The notes under the pieces are model-generated. The model did no database searches, was not told the DNA's origin, and worked only from the letters and a program-made list of their open reading frames with translations. Source: Kluyvera ascorbata_C (GTDB lineage Bacteria > Pseudomonadota > Gammaproteobacteria > Enterobacterales > Enterobacteriaceae). Taken from it: a DNA stretch of 64,000 nt. The DNA lies in NCBI RefSeq assembly GCF_044197065.1, contig NZ_JBIQOI010000002.1, forward strand, positions 496,001-560,000, given 5' to 3'. Each line of letters opens with the position of its first letter. The stretch's first letter is position 1. The position numbers and the translations under genes are program-made. This document shows positions 45,472 through 53,381 of the stretch, in pieces.

Positions 45472-46056
45472 TTATCGACCTGCAGTCCATTGAGGGGTGG
45501 TCAACGCGGTCAGAACGTGATCGCGCCATTCGCCGTCAATCAGTAAGTAGTCCTTCGCGTAGCCTTCTTTTTCAAACCCCAGCCGCGCCAGCAGATCGCC
45601 ACTGCGCTTATTGTGCGGCATGTAGTTGGCCATAATGCGGTGAATATGCTGGGTACGCTGCATATAACGTATAGCGCTGGTCAGTGCTTCATACATCATC
45701 CCCTGCCCCTGCCACTTCTGGCCGATGGAATAGCCGAGGTAGCAGGCGTGGAACGATCCGCGCACCACGTTAGAGAAGTTCGCCACGCCAATAATCTCTT
45801 TCTCTTCAGGATCGAGCAGGGCGAAATAGAAAGCGGTGCCTTGCTTATGAAACTCATTGATCATCGACAGTCGCGCCTGCCAGCCGGATGGATAGCAATG
45901 ACTGTCATCCCGAATAGGTTCCCAGGGTTTTAAAAACTGCCGATTCTCGGCGTAATAATCCGCCAGACGCCAGGCGTCCCGGTCGTGAATCAGACGCACG
46001 ACCAGCCGGTCTGTGGTCAACCGAACTTTCGGCACATTACTGCGATAGCCAAACAT
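45472..46056 (-). CDS. rimJ: Ribosomal protein S5 N-terminal alanine acetyltransferase
   Basis: GNAT-family enzyme that acetylates the N-terminus of ribosomal protein S5; in E. coli it also affects Pap pilus thermoregulation. It has 194 residues. The acetyl-CoA loop is in YSIGQKWQGQGMMYEALT. The start at 46056 (MFGYRSNVPKVRL) is chosen over a GTG-type extension because it matches the family. It is first in rimJ-yceH-mviM. Confidence 0.96.
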   Translation of the reverse strand: MFGYRSNVPKVRLTTDRLVVRLIHDRDAWRLADYYAENRQFLKPWEPIRDDSHCYPSGWQARLSMINEFHKQGTAFYFALLDPEEKEIIGVANFSNVVRGSFHACYLGYSIGQKWQGQGMMYEALTSAIRYMQRTQHIHRIMANYMPHNKRSGDLLARLGFEKEGYAKDYLLIDGEWRDHVLTALTTPQWTAGR

Positions 46057-46175
46057 CTCACTACTCCTGTACCTGACGTACACCCTGGTCGTTTAACTGT
46101 ACCTTCCCACGACGACCAATGAAAACAACAATCTGTCATGATGCATTGTGATAAAAAAGCCCTACCGCTGGCAAT

Positions 46176-46256
46176 ATGAGAAAAAGTGAGATAGTCCGGC
46201 AAATTGAAGATGTTATCGCTTCAGTCGGCTTTGCCTTGGCCATGGTAAATACGTGA
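46176..46256 (+). CDS. Possible 26-residue peptide or gene remnant
   Basis: A frame from ATG 46176 to TGA 46256 encodes MRKSEIVRQIEDVIASVGF followed by ALAMVNT. It looks like an amphipathic helix and could be the start of a decayed gene or a small protein. There is no convincing ribosome site and I recognise no homologue. Confidence 0.15.
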   Translation: MRKSEIVRQIEDVIASVGFALAMVNT

Positions 46257-46320
46257 GGTTATTAATCAGTCAGTCGAACGCACCATCAATGCCATTAAGA
46301 GACAAATAATTTAATCTCTG

Positions 46321-46340
46321 GTTTGCGAAAATTCGCAAAC
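46321..46340. promoter_or_regulatory. Perfect palindrome upstream of the tatE-like gene
   Basis: GTTTGCGAA-aa-TTCGCAAAC: two perfect 9-bp arms with a 2-bp spacer, 63 bp before the tatE-like start. Its size and symmetry fit an operator for a dimeric regulator. The regulator is not identified. Confidence 0.5.
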
Positions 46341-46403
46341 GTAATAATGACGTAGCCGCCATTACACAACAGCGGCTCTTTAACTTCCTGGCAAGGTACC
46401 ATC

Positions 46404-46625
46404 ATGGGCGAAATTAGCGTCACCAAACTCCTGGTTATTGTCGTGCTTGTTGTTCTGCTGTTTGGAACCAAAAAACTTAGTTCTCTTGGCGCCGACCTGG
46501 GTGCAGCGCTGAAAGGCTTTAAAAAAGCCATGAACGATGACCACAGCGCCGTAAACGATGCGGATTTTCTCAATGAGAAGAAAGCGTCAGGCGAAACCGC
46601 TGGCGCGAAAGACAAGCAGGCTTGA
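46404..46625 (+). CDS. tatE: Twin-arginine translocase TatA/TatE-type subunit
   Basis: Small membrane protein of 73 residues. MGEISVTKLLVIVVLVVLLFG forms the N-terminal span; GTKKLSSLGADLGAALKGFKKAM is the hinge and amphipathic helix diagnostic of TatA/TatE; the tail is charged. It resembles E. coli TatE (67 residues) more than TatA. In E. coli tatE lies elsewhere, near the lipoate genes, so this is either a relocated tatE or a second copy. Role: pore-forming subunit for export of folded proteins. Symbol given by family only. Confidence 0.85.
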   Translation: MGEISVTKLLVIVVLVVLLFGTKKLSSLGADLGAALKGFKKAMNDDHSAVNDADFLNEKKASGETAGAKDKQA

Positions 46626-46833
46626 TACGTGCGCGCTTCTGGTGCTACACGCAACAAAAGAACCGGGTGCGGAGTGAGCGTTCTGCAGTAAAAATAGGTG
46701 TTTTCTACCACTAAAACGTGGTCCCGGATGCCTACGCTACGGCACTTTCAGTATTTTCCGCTGTCAGAGTCATACTGACAGGGTATGCTGCTTTATGTCA
46801 GGATGCACAGAACGCTTCACCTTGAGGAACCTC

Positions 46834-47394
46834 ATGAAAAAATTGTTTGTTATTGCCGCACTGATCGTCAGCGGCCTGGTGGTTGGCTGCAATCAACTCA
46901 CGCAGTATTCCGTCAGCGAGCAGGAAATTAATCAGGCTTTACAGAAGCGGAATAATTTCTCTAAGGATATTGGCGTGCCCGGCGTTGCCGATGCCCATAT
47001 CGTCCTGAGCAACCTCTCCAGCGCCATTGGGCGTGAAGAACCGAACAAAGTAACGCTGAGCGGCGATGCCAAGCTGGATATGAATTCCCTTTTCGGTAGC
47101 CAGAAAGCGAATATCGCTCTGACGCTGAAAGCACTACCGGTGTTCAACAAGGAACAAGGTGCTATCTATCTGCAGGAGATGGAGATCCAGGATGCGAAAG
47201 TGACCCCGGAGAAAATGCAAACGGTGGTGCAAACGCTGATCCCTTATCTTAACCAGTCGCTGCGTACGTATTTCAATAAGCAACCGGCCTACGTGCTGAA
47301 GGAAGATGCCAGCCAGGGTGAAGCGTTGGCGAAGAAATTCGCCAAAGGCATTGAGGTTAAACCAGGCGAAATTATTATCCCGTTCACTGACTAA
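46834..47394 (+). CDS. yceB: DUF1439 lipoprotein YceB
   Basis: Predicted lipoprotein of 186 residues. Signal peptide and lipobox MKKLFVIAALIVSGLVVGC put the acylated Cys at residue 19. The body (QLTQYSVSEQEINQALQKRNNF, GREEPNKVTLSGDAKLDMNSLFG) fits the DUF1439 lipid-binding-like family. The ATG at 46834 is chosen because it starts the signal peptide and follows TTGAGGAACC. A perfect inverted repeat CTGTCAG-N7-CTGACAG (46761-46781) lies in its promoter region. Function is not firmly known. Confidence 0.92.
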   Translation: MKKLFVIAALIVSGLVVGCNQLTQYSVSEQEINQALQKRNNFSKDIGVPGVADAHIVLSNLSSAIGREEPNKVTLSGDAKLDMNSLFGSQKANIALTLKALPVFNKEQGAIYLQEMEIQDAKVTPEKMQTVVQTLIPYLNQSLRTYFNKQPAYVLKEDASQGEALAKKFAKGIEVKPGEIIIPFTD

Positions 47395-47439
47395 GGTTCC
47401 ACTGTATTTAGTGGTACCTAAATTGCCAGACTGTTCACT

Positions 47440-47514
47440 GTAGGCCGGATAAGCAAAGCGCCATCCGGCACACTATGGCACATTGCCGGATGGCGCTTTG
47501 CTTATCCGGCCTAC
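47440..47514. repeat. BIME, GTAGGCCGGATAAG family
   Basis: GTAGGCCGGATAAGCAAAGC paired with its complement ending GCCTAC, and inner CGCCATCCGGCA / TGCCGGATGGCG, between yceB and pyrC. Confidence 0.9.
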
Positions 47515-47589
47515 AACTGACAGGTAGCGCAACAGCGCCTCCACGTTCATCTCCGCTTTCACAAACAAATTTTACGGAAAAGGATGCAA

Positions 47590-47651
47590 AGGAAAACGTT
47601 TACGCTTATCCTTAGTGCCCGGCAAAAAATGACTGATATCCCACCAGCCGG
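47590..47651 (+). promoter_or_regulatory. pyrC promoter, PurR box and CTP-sensing leader
   Basis: AGGAAAACGTTTACGC (47590-47605) matches the PurR operator. TATCCT (47607-47612) is the -10. The predicted start region CCCGGC (47618-47623) can pair with GCCGG (47647-47651), next to the ribosome site. In E. coli and Salmonella the choice of start base in such a leader, set by CTP and GTP levels, decides whether this hairpin forms and blocks translation. Confidence 0.75.
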
Positions 47652-47659
47652 AGCCTCAA

Positions 47660-48706
47660 ATGACCGCATTACCGCAAGTTCTGAAAATTCGCCGCCCAGA
47701 CGACTGGCATATCCATCTTCGCGATGGCGAGATGCTGAAAACGGTTGTCCCGTATACCAGTGAGCTGTATGGCCGCGCGATTATCATGCCGAACCTGGTT
47801 CCGCCAATTACCACCGTGGATGCGGCTATCGCCTACCGCCAGCGCATTCTTGACGCCGTGCCAGCCGGGCACAACTTCACGCCGCTGATGACCTGCTACT
47901 TAACCGACACCCTCGACCCAAACGAGCTGGAGCGCGGTTTTAACGCGGGCGTATTCACCGCAGCAAAACTGTATCCAGCGAATGCCACCACTAACTCCAG
48001 CCACGGCGTCACCAGCACCGATGCGATTATGCCAGTGCTTGAGCGCATGGAAAAATTGGGTATGCCGCTGCTGGTGCACGGTGAGGTCACCCACGCGGAG
48101 ATTGATATCTTCGACCGCGAAGCGCGCTTTATCGACACCGTGATGGAACCACTGCGCCAACGCCTGCCGGGCCTGAAGGTCGTCTTCGAACACATCACCA
48201 CCAAAGATGCGGCGGAATACGTGCGCGACGGTAACGAACTGATTGCCGCCACCATTACCCCTCAGCATCTGATGTTCAACCGTAACCATATGCTGGTTGG
48301 CGGCGTTCGCCCTCACCTGTACTGCCTGCCTATCCTGAAGCGTAACATTCACCAGCAGGCGCTGCGTGAACTGGTCGCCAGCGGCTTTACCCGCGCATTC
48401 CTTGGCACCGACTCCGCCCCACACGCTCGTCATCGCAAAGAGGCAAGCTGCGGCTGCGCAGGCTGTTTCAACGCCCCGACGGCTTTGGGTAGCTATGCTA
48501 CCGTGTTCGAAGAGATGAATGCGCTGGAGCACTTTGAAGCCTTCTGTTCCCTGAACGGCCCGCGCTTCTACGGCCTGCCGGTGAACGAAGATTATGTCGA
48601 ACTGGTACGCGAAGAGAGCCAGGTTGCCGAAACCATCACCCTCAGCGACGATACGCTGGTGCCGTTCCTGGCCGGTGAAACGCTGCGCTGGACGGTGAAA
48701 AAATAA
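47660..48706 (+). CDS. pyrC: Dihydroorotase
   Basis: Zinc amidohydrolase that cyclises carbamoyl-aspartate to dihydroorotate in pyrimidine synthesis. It has 348 residues. Metal ligands are visible in DDWHIHLRDGEM (His-X-His), PLLVHGEVTH, VFEHITTKDA and GTDSAPHARHRKE (Asp); the carboxylated lysine is in AAKLYPANATTNSSHG. It is monocistronic, with its own pyrimidine-sensitive promoter. Confidence 0.98.
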   Translation: MTALPQVLKIRRPDDWHIHLRDGEMLKTVVPYTSELYGRAIIMPNLVPPITTVDAAIAYRQRILDAVPAGHNFTPLMTCYLTDTLDPNELERGFNAGVFTAAKLYPANATTNSSHGVTSTDAIMPVLERMEKLGMPLLVHGEVTHAEIDIFDREARFIDTVMEPLRQRLPGLKVVFEHITTKDAAEYVRDGNELIAATITPQHLMFNRNHMLVGGVRPHLYCLPILKRNIHQQALRELVASGFTRAFLGTDSAPHARHRKEASCGCAGCFNAPTALGSYATVFEEMNALEHFEAFCSLNGPRFYGLPVNEDYVELVREESQVAETITLSDDTLVPFLAGETLRWTVKK

Positions 48707-48740
48707 TTTCGCCCCCCCTGTTGTAAAAGCCGCAAGGTAA

Positions 48741-48756
48741 CTGTATAAATATACAG
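48741..48756 (+). promoter_or_regulatory. LexA (SOS) box of dinI
   Basis: CTGTATAAATATACAG fits the CTGT-N8-ACAG SOS consensus perfectly and overlaps the likely promoter (TATATT just downstream), 22 bp before the dinI start. Confidence 0.92.
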
Positions 48757-48777
48757 TATATTATACAGGGGGCAATT

Positions 48778-49023
48778 ATGCGTATTGAAGTTACCGTTGC
48801 AAAAACCACTGCACTGCCTGCAGGGGCGCTAGATGCGCTGGCAGACGAACTTTCCCGCCGTATTAACGACCAATTTCCGGATAGCGGAGGCACCGTCAGC
48901 GTGCGCTACGCGGCCAATAACAACCTCTCCGTCATCGGCGGCATTAAAGAAGATAAAGACCGCATCAGCGAGATCCTCCAGGAAACCTGGGAGAGTGCGG
49001 ACGACTGGTTCATCACCGATTAA
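48778..49023 (+). CDS. dinI: DNA-damage-inducible protein I
   Basis: Small SOS protein that modulates RecA filaments and UmuD processing. It has 81 residues, the E. coli length. The acidic C-terminal helix (ISEILQETWESADDWFITD) mimics DNA when binding RecA. A consensus LexA box directly upstream shows SOS control, and an intrinsic terminator follows. Confidence 0.97.
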   Translation: MRIEVTVAKTTALPAGALDALADELSRRINDQFPDSGGTVSVRYAANNNLSVIGGIKEDKDRISEILQETWESADDWFITD

Positions 49024-49047
49024 TATTTGCTCCCTCATTGTGTTTTT

Positions 49048-49070
49048 GCCGGGTCGCCCCGGCTTTTTTT
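49048..49070 (+). terminator. dinI terminator
   Basis: GCCGGG-tcgc-CCCGGC followed by seven T residues, 24 bp after the dinI stop. Confidence 0.92.
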
Positions 49071-49198
49071 CGTTCTTTTCTGCTTGTTATTTTCACATTC
49101 ATCCCCATCTTTTAGATTAGCTGCAAAAACAATGAACAATATGGTTGTTTATTGTGCGAACAGCCGGTCTATTCAGGAATTTATGTTGCTTTTGATTT

Positions 49199-49273
49199 CA
49201 ATTCTCGAGTATTTATTGAATTGTTGTATACTGATAAAGCTTCACAAAAAATTGCATTAAACCTCGAGAGTTG
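49199..49273. repeat. Imperfect inverted repeat around the bssS promoter
   Basis: CAATTCTCGAG (49199-49209) and CTCGAGAGTTG (49263-49273) are inverted with one mismatch and enclose 53 bp containing TATACT (49228), a likely -10. Possible leader hairpin or operator pair. Confidence 0.35.
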
Positions 49274-49304
49274 TTGCCTTTTAACACATGAAGAAGGGGT
49301 TATG

Positions 49305-49559
49305 ATGGAAAAGAATAATGAAGTCATCCAGACCCATCCCCTCGTCGGATGGGACATCAGCACCGTTGATAGCTACGATGCCATGATGCTGCGCCTGCAC
49401 TACCAAGACCCCAATCAATCGAGCAATAAAGAAGCTGAAGTTGGCCAGACCCTGTGGCTAACCACCGATGTCGCACGTCAGTTTATTTCCATACTGGAAG
49501 CCGGGATTGCCAAAATTGAGTCTGGCGATTACCAGGTCAATGAGTATCGCAGGCATTAA
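49305..49559 (+). CDS. bssS: Biofilm regulator BssS
   Basis: Small protein of 84 residues; E. coli BssS (YceP) represses biofilm formation and affects indole and AI-2 signalling. The sequence is nearly that of E. coli (KNNEVIQTHPLVGWDISTVD; LWLTTDVARQFISILEAGIA). The ATG at 49305 is chosen to match E. coli; another ATG lies one codon upstream. A longer open frame upstream is not supported. It is a stand-alone gene with its own terminator. Confidence 0.94.
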   Translation: MEKNNEVIQTHPLVGWDISTVDSYDAMMLRLHYQDPNQSSNKEAEVGQTLWLTTDVARQFISILEAGIAKIESGDYQVNEYRRH

Positions 49560-49590
49560 TGCTGATACTTTCGTCGTATTAACGACCAAC

Positions 49591-49620
49591 AGGCACCTAC
49601 GGGTGCCTTAATTATTTTCA
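49591..49620 (+). terminator. bssS terminator
   Basis: AGGCACC-tacg-GGTGCCT followed by TAATTATTTTC, 32 bp after the stop codon. Confidence 0.85.
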
Positions 49621-49695
49621 CCCTTGTATAACAACAGTGGGTTAATTACTCTACCAGACTCTGGCTTTGCGCTTTTCATCGTGTCGGGAATGACT

Positions 49696-50814
49696 ATGGA
49701 ATACGATCTTATTATTATTGGCAGCGGCTCCGTCGGCGCTGCGGCTGGTTATTACGCCCGTAAAGCGGGTTTAAATGTGCTGATGACCGATGCCCATATG
49801 CCGCCCCATCAGCAAGGGAGCCATCACGGCGATACCCGCCTGATGCGCCACGCCTACGGTGAAGGCGAGAAATACGTACCGCTGGTGCTTCGCGCGCAAG
49901 CGCTGTGGGATGAACTGGCCGCCACAAGCGGTGAGGCGCTGTTTGAGCAAAGCGGCGTCGTCAACCTGGGCCCGGCTGATTCCACCTTCCTGGACACCGT
50001 CGCCAAAAGTGCCGAGCAGTTCGCCCTGGCGGTTGAGCACCTGGATGCCAAGGCGGTCATGGCCCGTTGGCCAGAAATTCGCGTGCCGGATGACTACAAA
50101 GCTATCTTTGAGCCGAGTTCCGGTGTACTGAAAAGCGAACTCGCGGTGAAAACGCTGATCGCCATGGCAAAAGATGCAGGCTGCGCGCAGCTGTTCAACT
50201 GCCCGGTCACCGCCATTCACAGCGATGCCGACGGCGTCACCATTGAAACTTCCGAGGGAAACTGGCGCGGCAAAAAACTGCTGCTGACGGCGGGAACCTG
50301 GGTTAAACAGCTCTACCCTGAACTGCCCATCCAACCTGTACGTAAGGTCTTTGCCTGGTTCCAGGCCGATGGTCGCTATAGCCGCAAAAATAACTTCCCC
50401 GCTTTTACCGGTGAGCTTCCGAACGGCGACCAGTTTTACGGTTTCCCGGCGGTAGAAAACGAGCTGAAAATTGGCAAGCATAACGGCGGTCAGGTCATCA
50501 ATAGCCCGGAAGAACGTAAAGCGTTTGGCACCGTGGCAACCGACGGCTCTGAGGCCTTCAGCTTCCTGCGCCAGATCCTGCCAGGCATTGGCGGCTGTCT
50601 GTATGGCGCGGCCTGCACCTATGACAACACGTCGGATGAAGATTTTATCATCGACACCCTGCCCGGCCAGCCGAACGTGCTGTTTATCGGTGGGCTGAGC
50701 GGTCATGGCTTTAAGTTTGCCACCGTGCTAGGGGAAATTGCCGCGCAGTTCGCGCAGCAGAAAACGCCTGCATATGATTTGTCGCCGTTTGCGCTGTCCC
50801 GCTTTAACGACTGA
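49696..50814 (+). CDS. solA: N-methyl-L-tryptophan oxidase
   Basis: Flavoenzyme of the sarcosine-oxidase family that demethylates N-methyl amino acids, producing formaldehyde and H2O2. It has 372 residues, the E. coli length. The FAD-binding start is DLIIIGSGSVGAAAGYYA, and the cysteine in LYGAACTYDNTSDEDFIID is the expected covalent flavin attachment. The ATG at 49696 is chosen because GGGA lies at proper spacing and it matches the E. coli start; 49690 is possible. Confidence 0.96.
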   Translation: MEYDLIIIGSGSVGAAAGYYARKAGLNVLMTDAHMPPHQQGSHHGDTRLMRHAYGEGEKYVPLVLRAQALWDELAATSGEALFEQSGVVNLGPADSTFLDTVAKSAEQFALAVEHLDAKAVMARWPEIRVPDDYKAIFEPSSGVLKSELAVKTLIAMAKDAGCAQLFNCPVTAIHSDADGVTIETSEGNWRGKKLLLTAGTWVKQLYPELPIQPVRKVFAWFQADGRYSRKNNFPAFTGELPNGDQFYGFPAVENELKIGKHNGGQVINSPEERKAFGTVATDGSEAFSFLRQILPGIGGCLYGAACTYDNTSDEDFIIDTLPGQPNVLFIGGLSGHGFKFATVLGEIAAQFAQQKTPAYDLSPFALSRFND

Positions 50815-50822
50815 TTCAACGT

Positions 50823-50876
50823 CATCCGGCAATCTGTCTCATAGTGCCGGATGGCGCTGTTGCTTATCCGGCCTAC
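50823..50876. repeat. REP pair, GGCCGGATAAG family
   Basis: CATCCGGCA and TGCCGGATGGCG arms followed by TTATCCGGCCTAC, just after solA. Confidence 0.8.
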
Positions 50877-50884
50877 AAAATAAA

Positions 50885-50912
50885 ACGGCCCCGAATGATC
50901 GGAGCCGTTAAA
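50885..50912 (-). terminator. Terminator for the leftward trhO transcript
   Basis: Minus-strand ACGGC-t-CCGA / TCGG-g-GCCGT hairpin with one internal mismatch, followed by TTTTATTTTG. It lies about 120 bp beyond the trhO stop, so the trhO mRNA 3' end would be antisense to yceO. Confidence 0.6.
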
Positions 50913-50923
50913 TCGAGAATGCT

Positions 50924-51037
50924 ATGCGTCGCCTGTTCTACTTCCTGCTCAACAACATCCGCGAACACCTCATGCTATATCTGGCGCTCTGGCTGTTGCT
51001 GGCTCTTCTCGACATCGCCTGGATCTACTTTAACTAA
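50924..51037 (+). CDS. yceO: Small membrane protein YceO
   Basis: Thirty-seven residues: a short basic start (MRRLFYFLLNNIREHL) and one hydrophobic span (MLYLALWLLLALLDIAWIYF). It matches E. coli YceO (46 residues) in the NNIREHLMLYL segment. An in-frame stop TAA at 50909 rules out a longer N-terminus. Its end overlaps the trhO stop by 4 bp, tail to tail. In E. coli, yceI and yceJ lie between yceO and yceA; they are absent here. Function unknown. Confidence 0.75.
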   Translation: MRRLFYFLLNNIREHLMLYLALWLLLALLDIAWIYFN

Positions 51038-52095
51038 TCATTCTCAGTTTGCGGGTCCGGGATACCCAAACGCGTATTCAGGCGACCACGCGATTTGTTA
51101 AAAATCTTATTGCCATTTTCACGCCCGGCACGACGCAGACGCTGCTCTTCTTCTGGCAGTTTGTGCTCTTCCTGACAGGCTACGCTACAGCAGCCTTCAA
51201 ACTTCTCAGCGCAGGCAGGACACTGGATAAACAGCAGATGGCAGCCGTCGTTCAGGCAGTTGGTATGGCTATCGCACGGCGTACCGCACTGATGGCAATG
51301 GGCAATGATGTCGTCTGATATACGCTCGCCCATACGTTCGTCGAAAACAAAGTTTTTACCGACAAAACGTACCGGTAAACCCTGCTCGCGAGCGCGGCGC
51401 GCGTACTCAATAATGCCGCCTTCGATATGCCAGACCTGATTAAAGCCATTATGTTTCATCCACGCGCTGGCTTTTTCGCAGCGGATACCACCGGTGCAGT
51501 ACATGACAATCTTCTTGTCTTTATGTTCTTGCATCATCTCAACCGCTTTCGGCAGCTGCTCGCGGAAGGTATCCGCCGGGATTTCCATCGCCTGTTCGAA
51601 ATGCCCCACTTCGTATTCGTAGTGGTTACGCATATCGATAAACACCGCATCAGGATCATCAAGCATGGCGTTCACTTCTGCCGCCTTCAGGTAATCACCC
51701 ACGTTGCTGGCATCAAACGTCGGATCTTCAATGCCATCAGCCACGATGCGTTCACGAACCTTCATGCGCAGCACCCAGAATGATTTTCCATCATCATCCA
51801 GCGCAATGTTCAGGCGCAGCCCTTTCAAAGCGGGATCAAAGCGGTCCAGGCACTCGCGCAGCTGCTCCACGCGGCTCTCCGGCACGCTAATCTGCGCGTT
51901 AATACCCTCGCGCGCGAGATAGACTCGCCCGAAGACATCAAGCGCAGAGAGCGCAACGTACAGCGCGTCGCGCGTGGCTTTTGGGTCAACAATAGTGAAG
52001 TACTTATAGAATGAGATAGTGGTGCGTGGCTCGGTTTCTGCCAGCATCTTCGCTTTCAGCGTCTCATTCGAAATGCGGTTATGTAACACTGGCAT
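51034..52095 (-). CDS. trhO: tRNA uridine(34) hydroxylase (rhodanese family)
   Basis: Oxygen-dependent hydroxylase that makes 5-hydroxyuridine at tRNA position 34 (formerly YceA). It has 353 residues. An N-terminal ferredoxin-like domain (TISFYKYFTIVDPKATRDAL) is followed by a rhodanese domain with the key cysteine in VMYCTGGIRCEKASAWM, and a C-terminal Cys-rich region (CHQCGTPCDSHTNCLNDGCH). The start at 52095 (MPVLHNRISNETL) is chosen by homology over an upstream ATG. Confidence 0.95.
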   Translation of the reverse strand: MPVLHNRISNETLKAKMLAETEPRTTISFYKYFTIVDPKATRDALYVALSALDVFGRVYLAREGINAQISVPESRVEQLRECLDRFDPALKGLRLNIALDDDGKSFWVLRMKVRERIVADGIEDPTFDASNVGDYLKAAEVNAMLDDPDAVFIDMRNHYEYEVGHFEQAMEIPADTFREQLPKAVEMMQEHKDKKIVMYCTGGIRCEKASAWMKHNGFNQVWHIEGGIIEYARRAREQGLPVRFVGKNFVFDERMGERISDDIIAHCHQCGTPCDSHTNCLNDGCHLLFIQCPACAEKFEGCCSVACQEEHKLPEEEQRLRRAGRENGNKIFNKSRGRLNTRLGIPDPQTEND

Positions 52096-52318
52096 GGTGT
52101 TCTTATCCTGCAAAATTGAATGGTGAGTAATAATCGGGGCGCATGATATAGCAATCATCGTTAATTTACATCCCCACATTTTGCGCTACATTCACATCAC
52201 GATTAATGATTTGCCGTAAAAAAATTGAATGAATACTCTCCAGTCGTGACGCAGCCGTTTTGGTTGTCGGAAAAATAGTGCGACAATAGAGACAGTTGCT
52301 CGTAATAACAGGAATGAC

Positions 52319-53239
52319 ATGACCCAGTTACCCAAATTTACTGCCGCGTTGCTTCACCCTCGCTACTGGCCGTCCTGGCTAGGTATTGGCGTACTCTGGC
52401 TGGTCGTTCAGCTGCCGTATCCGGTTATCTATCGCCTCGGTAATGCCATTGGTCGTCTGGCGATGCGGCTGATGAAGCGTCGTGCCCAAATTGCGTATCG
52501 GAACCTTGAGCTGTGCTTCCCACAAAAGAGTGAAGCGGAACGTCATGAGATGGTGGTCAAGAATTTTGAGTCCGTCGGCATGGGCGTGATGGAAACGGGT
52601 ATAGCCTGGTTCTGGCCGACCAAACGGGTAAACCGCTGGATGGATGCGAGTGGTCTTGAGCATATTCGCGCCGTACAGGACTCGGGACGTGGTGTTTTAC
52701 TGATCGGTATTCACTTCCTGACGCTGGAAATGGGTGCTCGTATGTTCGGTATCCATAACCCTGGGATCGGGGTTTATCGGCCAAACGATAATCCGGTGAT
52801 CGACCTGCTTCAAACCTGGGGTCGCATGCGCTCGAACAAAGATATGATTGACCGCAAAGACCTGAAAGGCATGATCAGGGCGCTGAAGAACGGTGAAATT
52901 ATCTGGTACGCCCCAGATCACGATTACGGCCCGCGCGCCAGCGTCTTCGCGCCGCTGTTCGCCGTCAAGGATGCCGCAACCACCTCTGGCACCTGGATGC
53001 TGGCAAAAATGTCAAAAGCGTGTGTGGTGCCTTTTGTACCGCGCCGGAAGCCGGACGGTAAAGGTTACGAGCTCATTATCCTTGAGCCGGAATGTAGCCC
53101 GCCGCTGGACGATGCCGAGACAACCGCGGCATGGATGAACACTATTGTTGAGAAGTGCATCATGATGGCGCCAGAGCAGTATATGTGGCTGCACCGGCGC
53201 TTCAAAACACGACCGGAAGGCGCTCCATCGCTCTACTAG
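52319..53239 (+). CDS. lpxL: Lipid A lauroyl acyltransferase
   Basis: Inner-membrane enzyme that adds laurate to Kdo2-lipid IVA (formerly HtrB). It has 306 residues. One N-terminal membrane anchor (WPSWLGIGVLWLVVQLPYPVIY) precedes the acyltransferase motif HFLTLE (His-X4-Glu) in LLIGIHFLTLEMGARMFG. It has its own promoter region (223-bp gap shared with trhO) and a strong terminator. Confidence 0.97.
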   Translation: MTQLPKFTAALLHPRYWPSWLGIGVLWLVVQLPYPVIYRLGNAIGRLAMRLMKRRAQIAYRNLELCFPQKSEAERHEMVVKNFESVGMGVMETGIAWFWPTKRVNRWMDASGLEHIRAVQDSGRGVLLIGIHFLTLEMGARMFGIHNPGIGVYRPNDNPVIDLLQTWGRMRSNKDMIDRKDLKGMIRALKNGEIIWYAPDHDYGPRASVFAPLFAVKDAATTSGTWMLAKMSKACVVPFVPRRKPDGKGYELIILEPECSPPLDDAETTAAWMNTIVEKCIMMAPEQYMWLHRRFKTRPEGAPSLY

Positions 53240-53248
53240 CTCACGTTA

Positions 53249-53279
53249 ACGCACAGCCCTGGCTGTGCGTTTTTGTTTT
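53249..53279 (+). terminator. lpxL terminator
   Basis: ACGCACAGCC / GGCTGTGCGT stem followed by TTTTTGTTTT, starting 10 bp after the lpxL stop. Confidence 0.92.
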
Positions 53280-53381
53280 AGCTTTAAAAGCTGCCCACAT
53301 TGCAGTGATATAAACACAGGCGCATAATTAGCAGGCTTATAAATACACTCTCTTTTGGCGACGTTTCGCCTGCGGAACCCT

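Larger units (their letters stand above)
46057..46403. promoter_or_regulatory. rimJ/tatE-like divergent control region
   Basis: Gap of 347 bp where E. coli has the mdtH-grxB genes. It holds the rimJ promoter on the left, a possible 26-residue frame at 46176, and a perfect 20-bp palindrome at 46321-46340. I see no recognisable remnant of mdtH or grxB. Confidence 0.55.

Noticed and set aside
46057..46403. Remnant of grxB or mdtH between rimJ and the tatE-like gene
   Set aside because: No stretch in either direction translates to recognisable glutaredoxin 2 or MdtH sequence.
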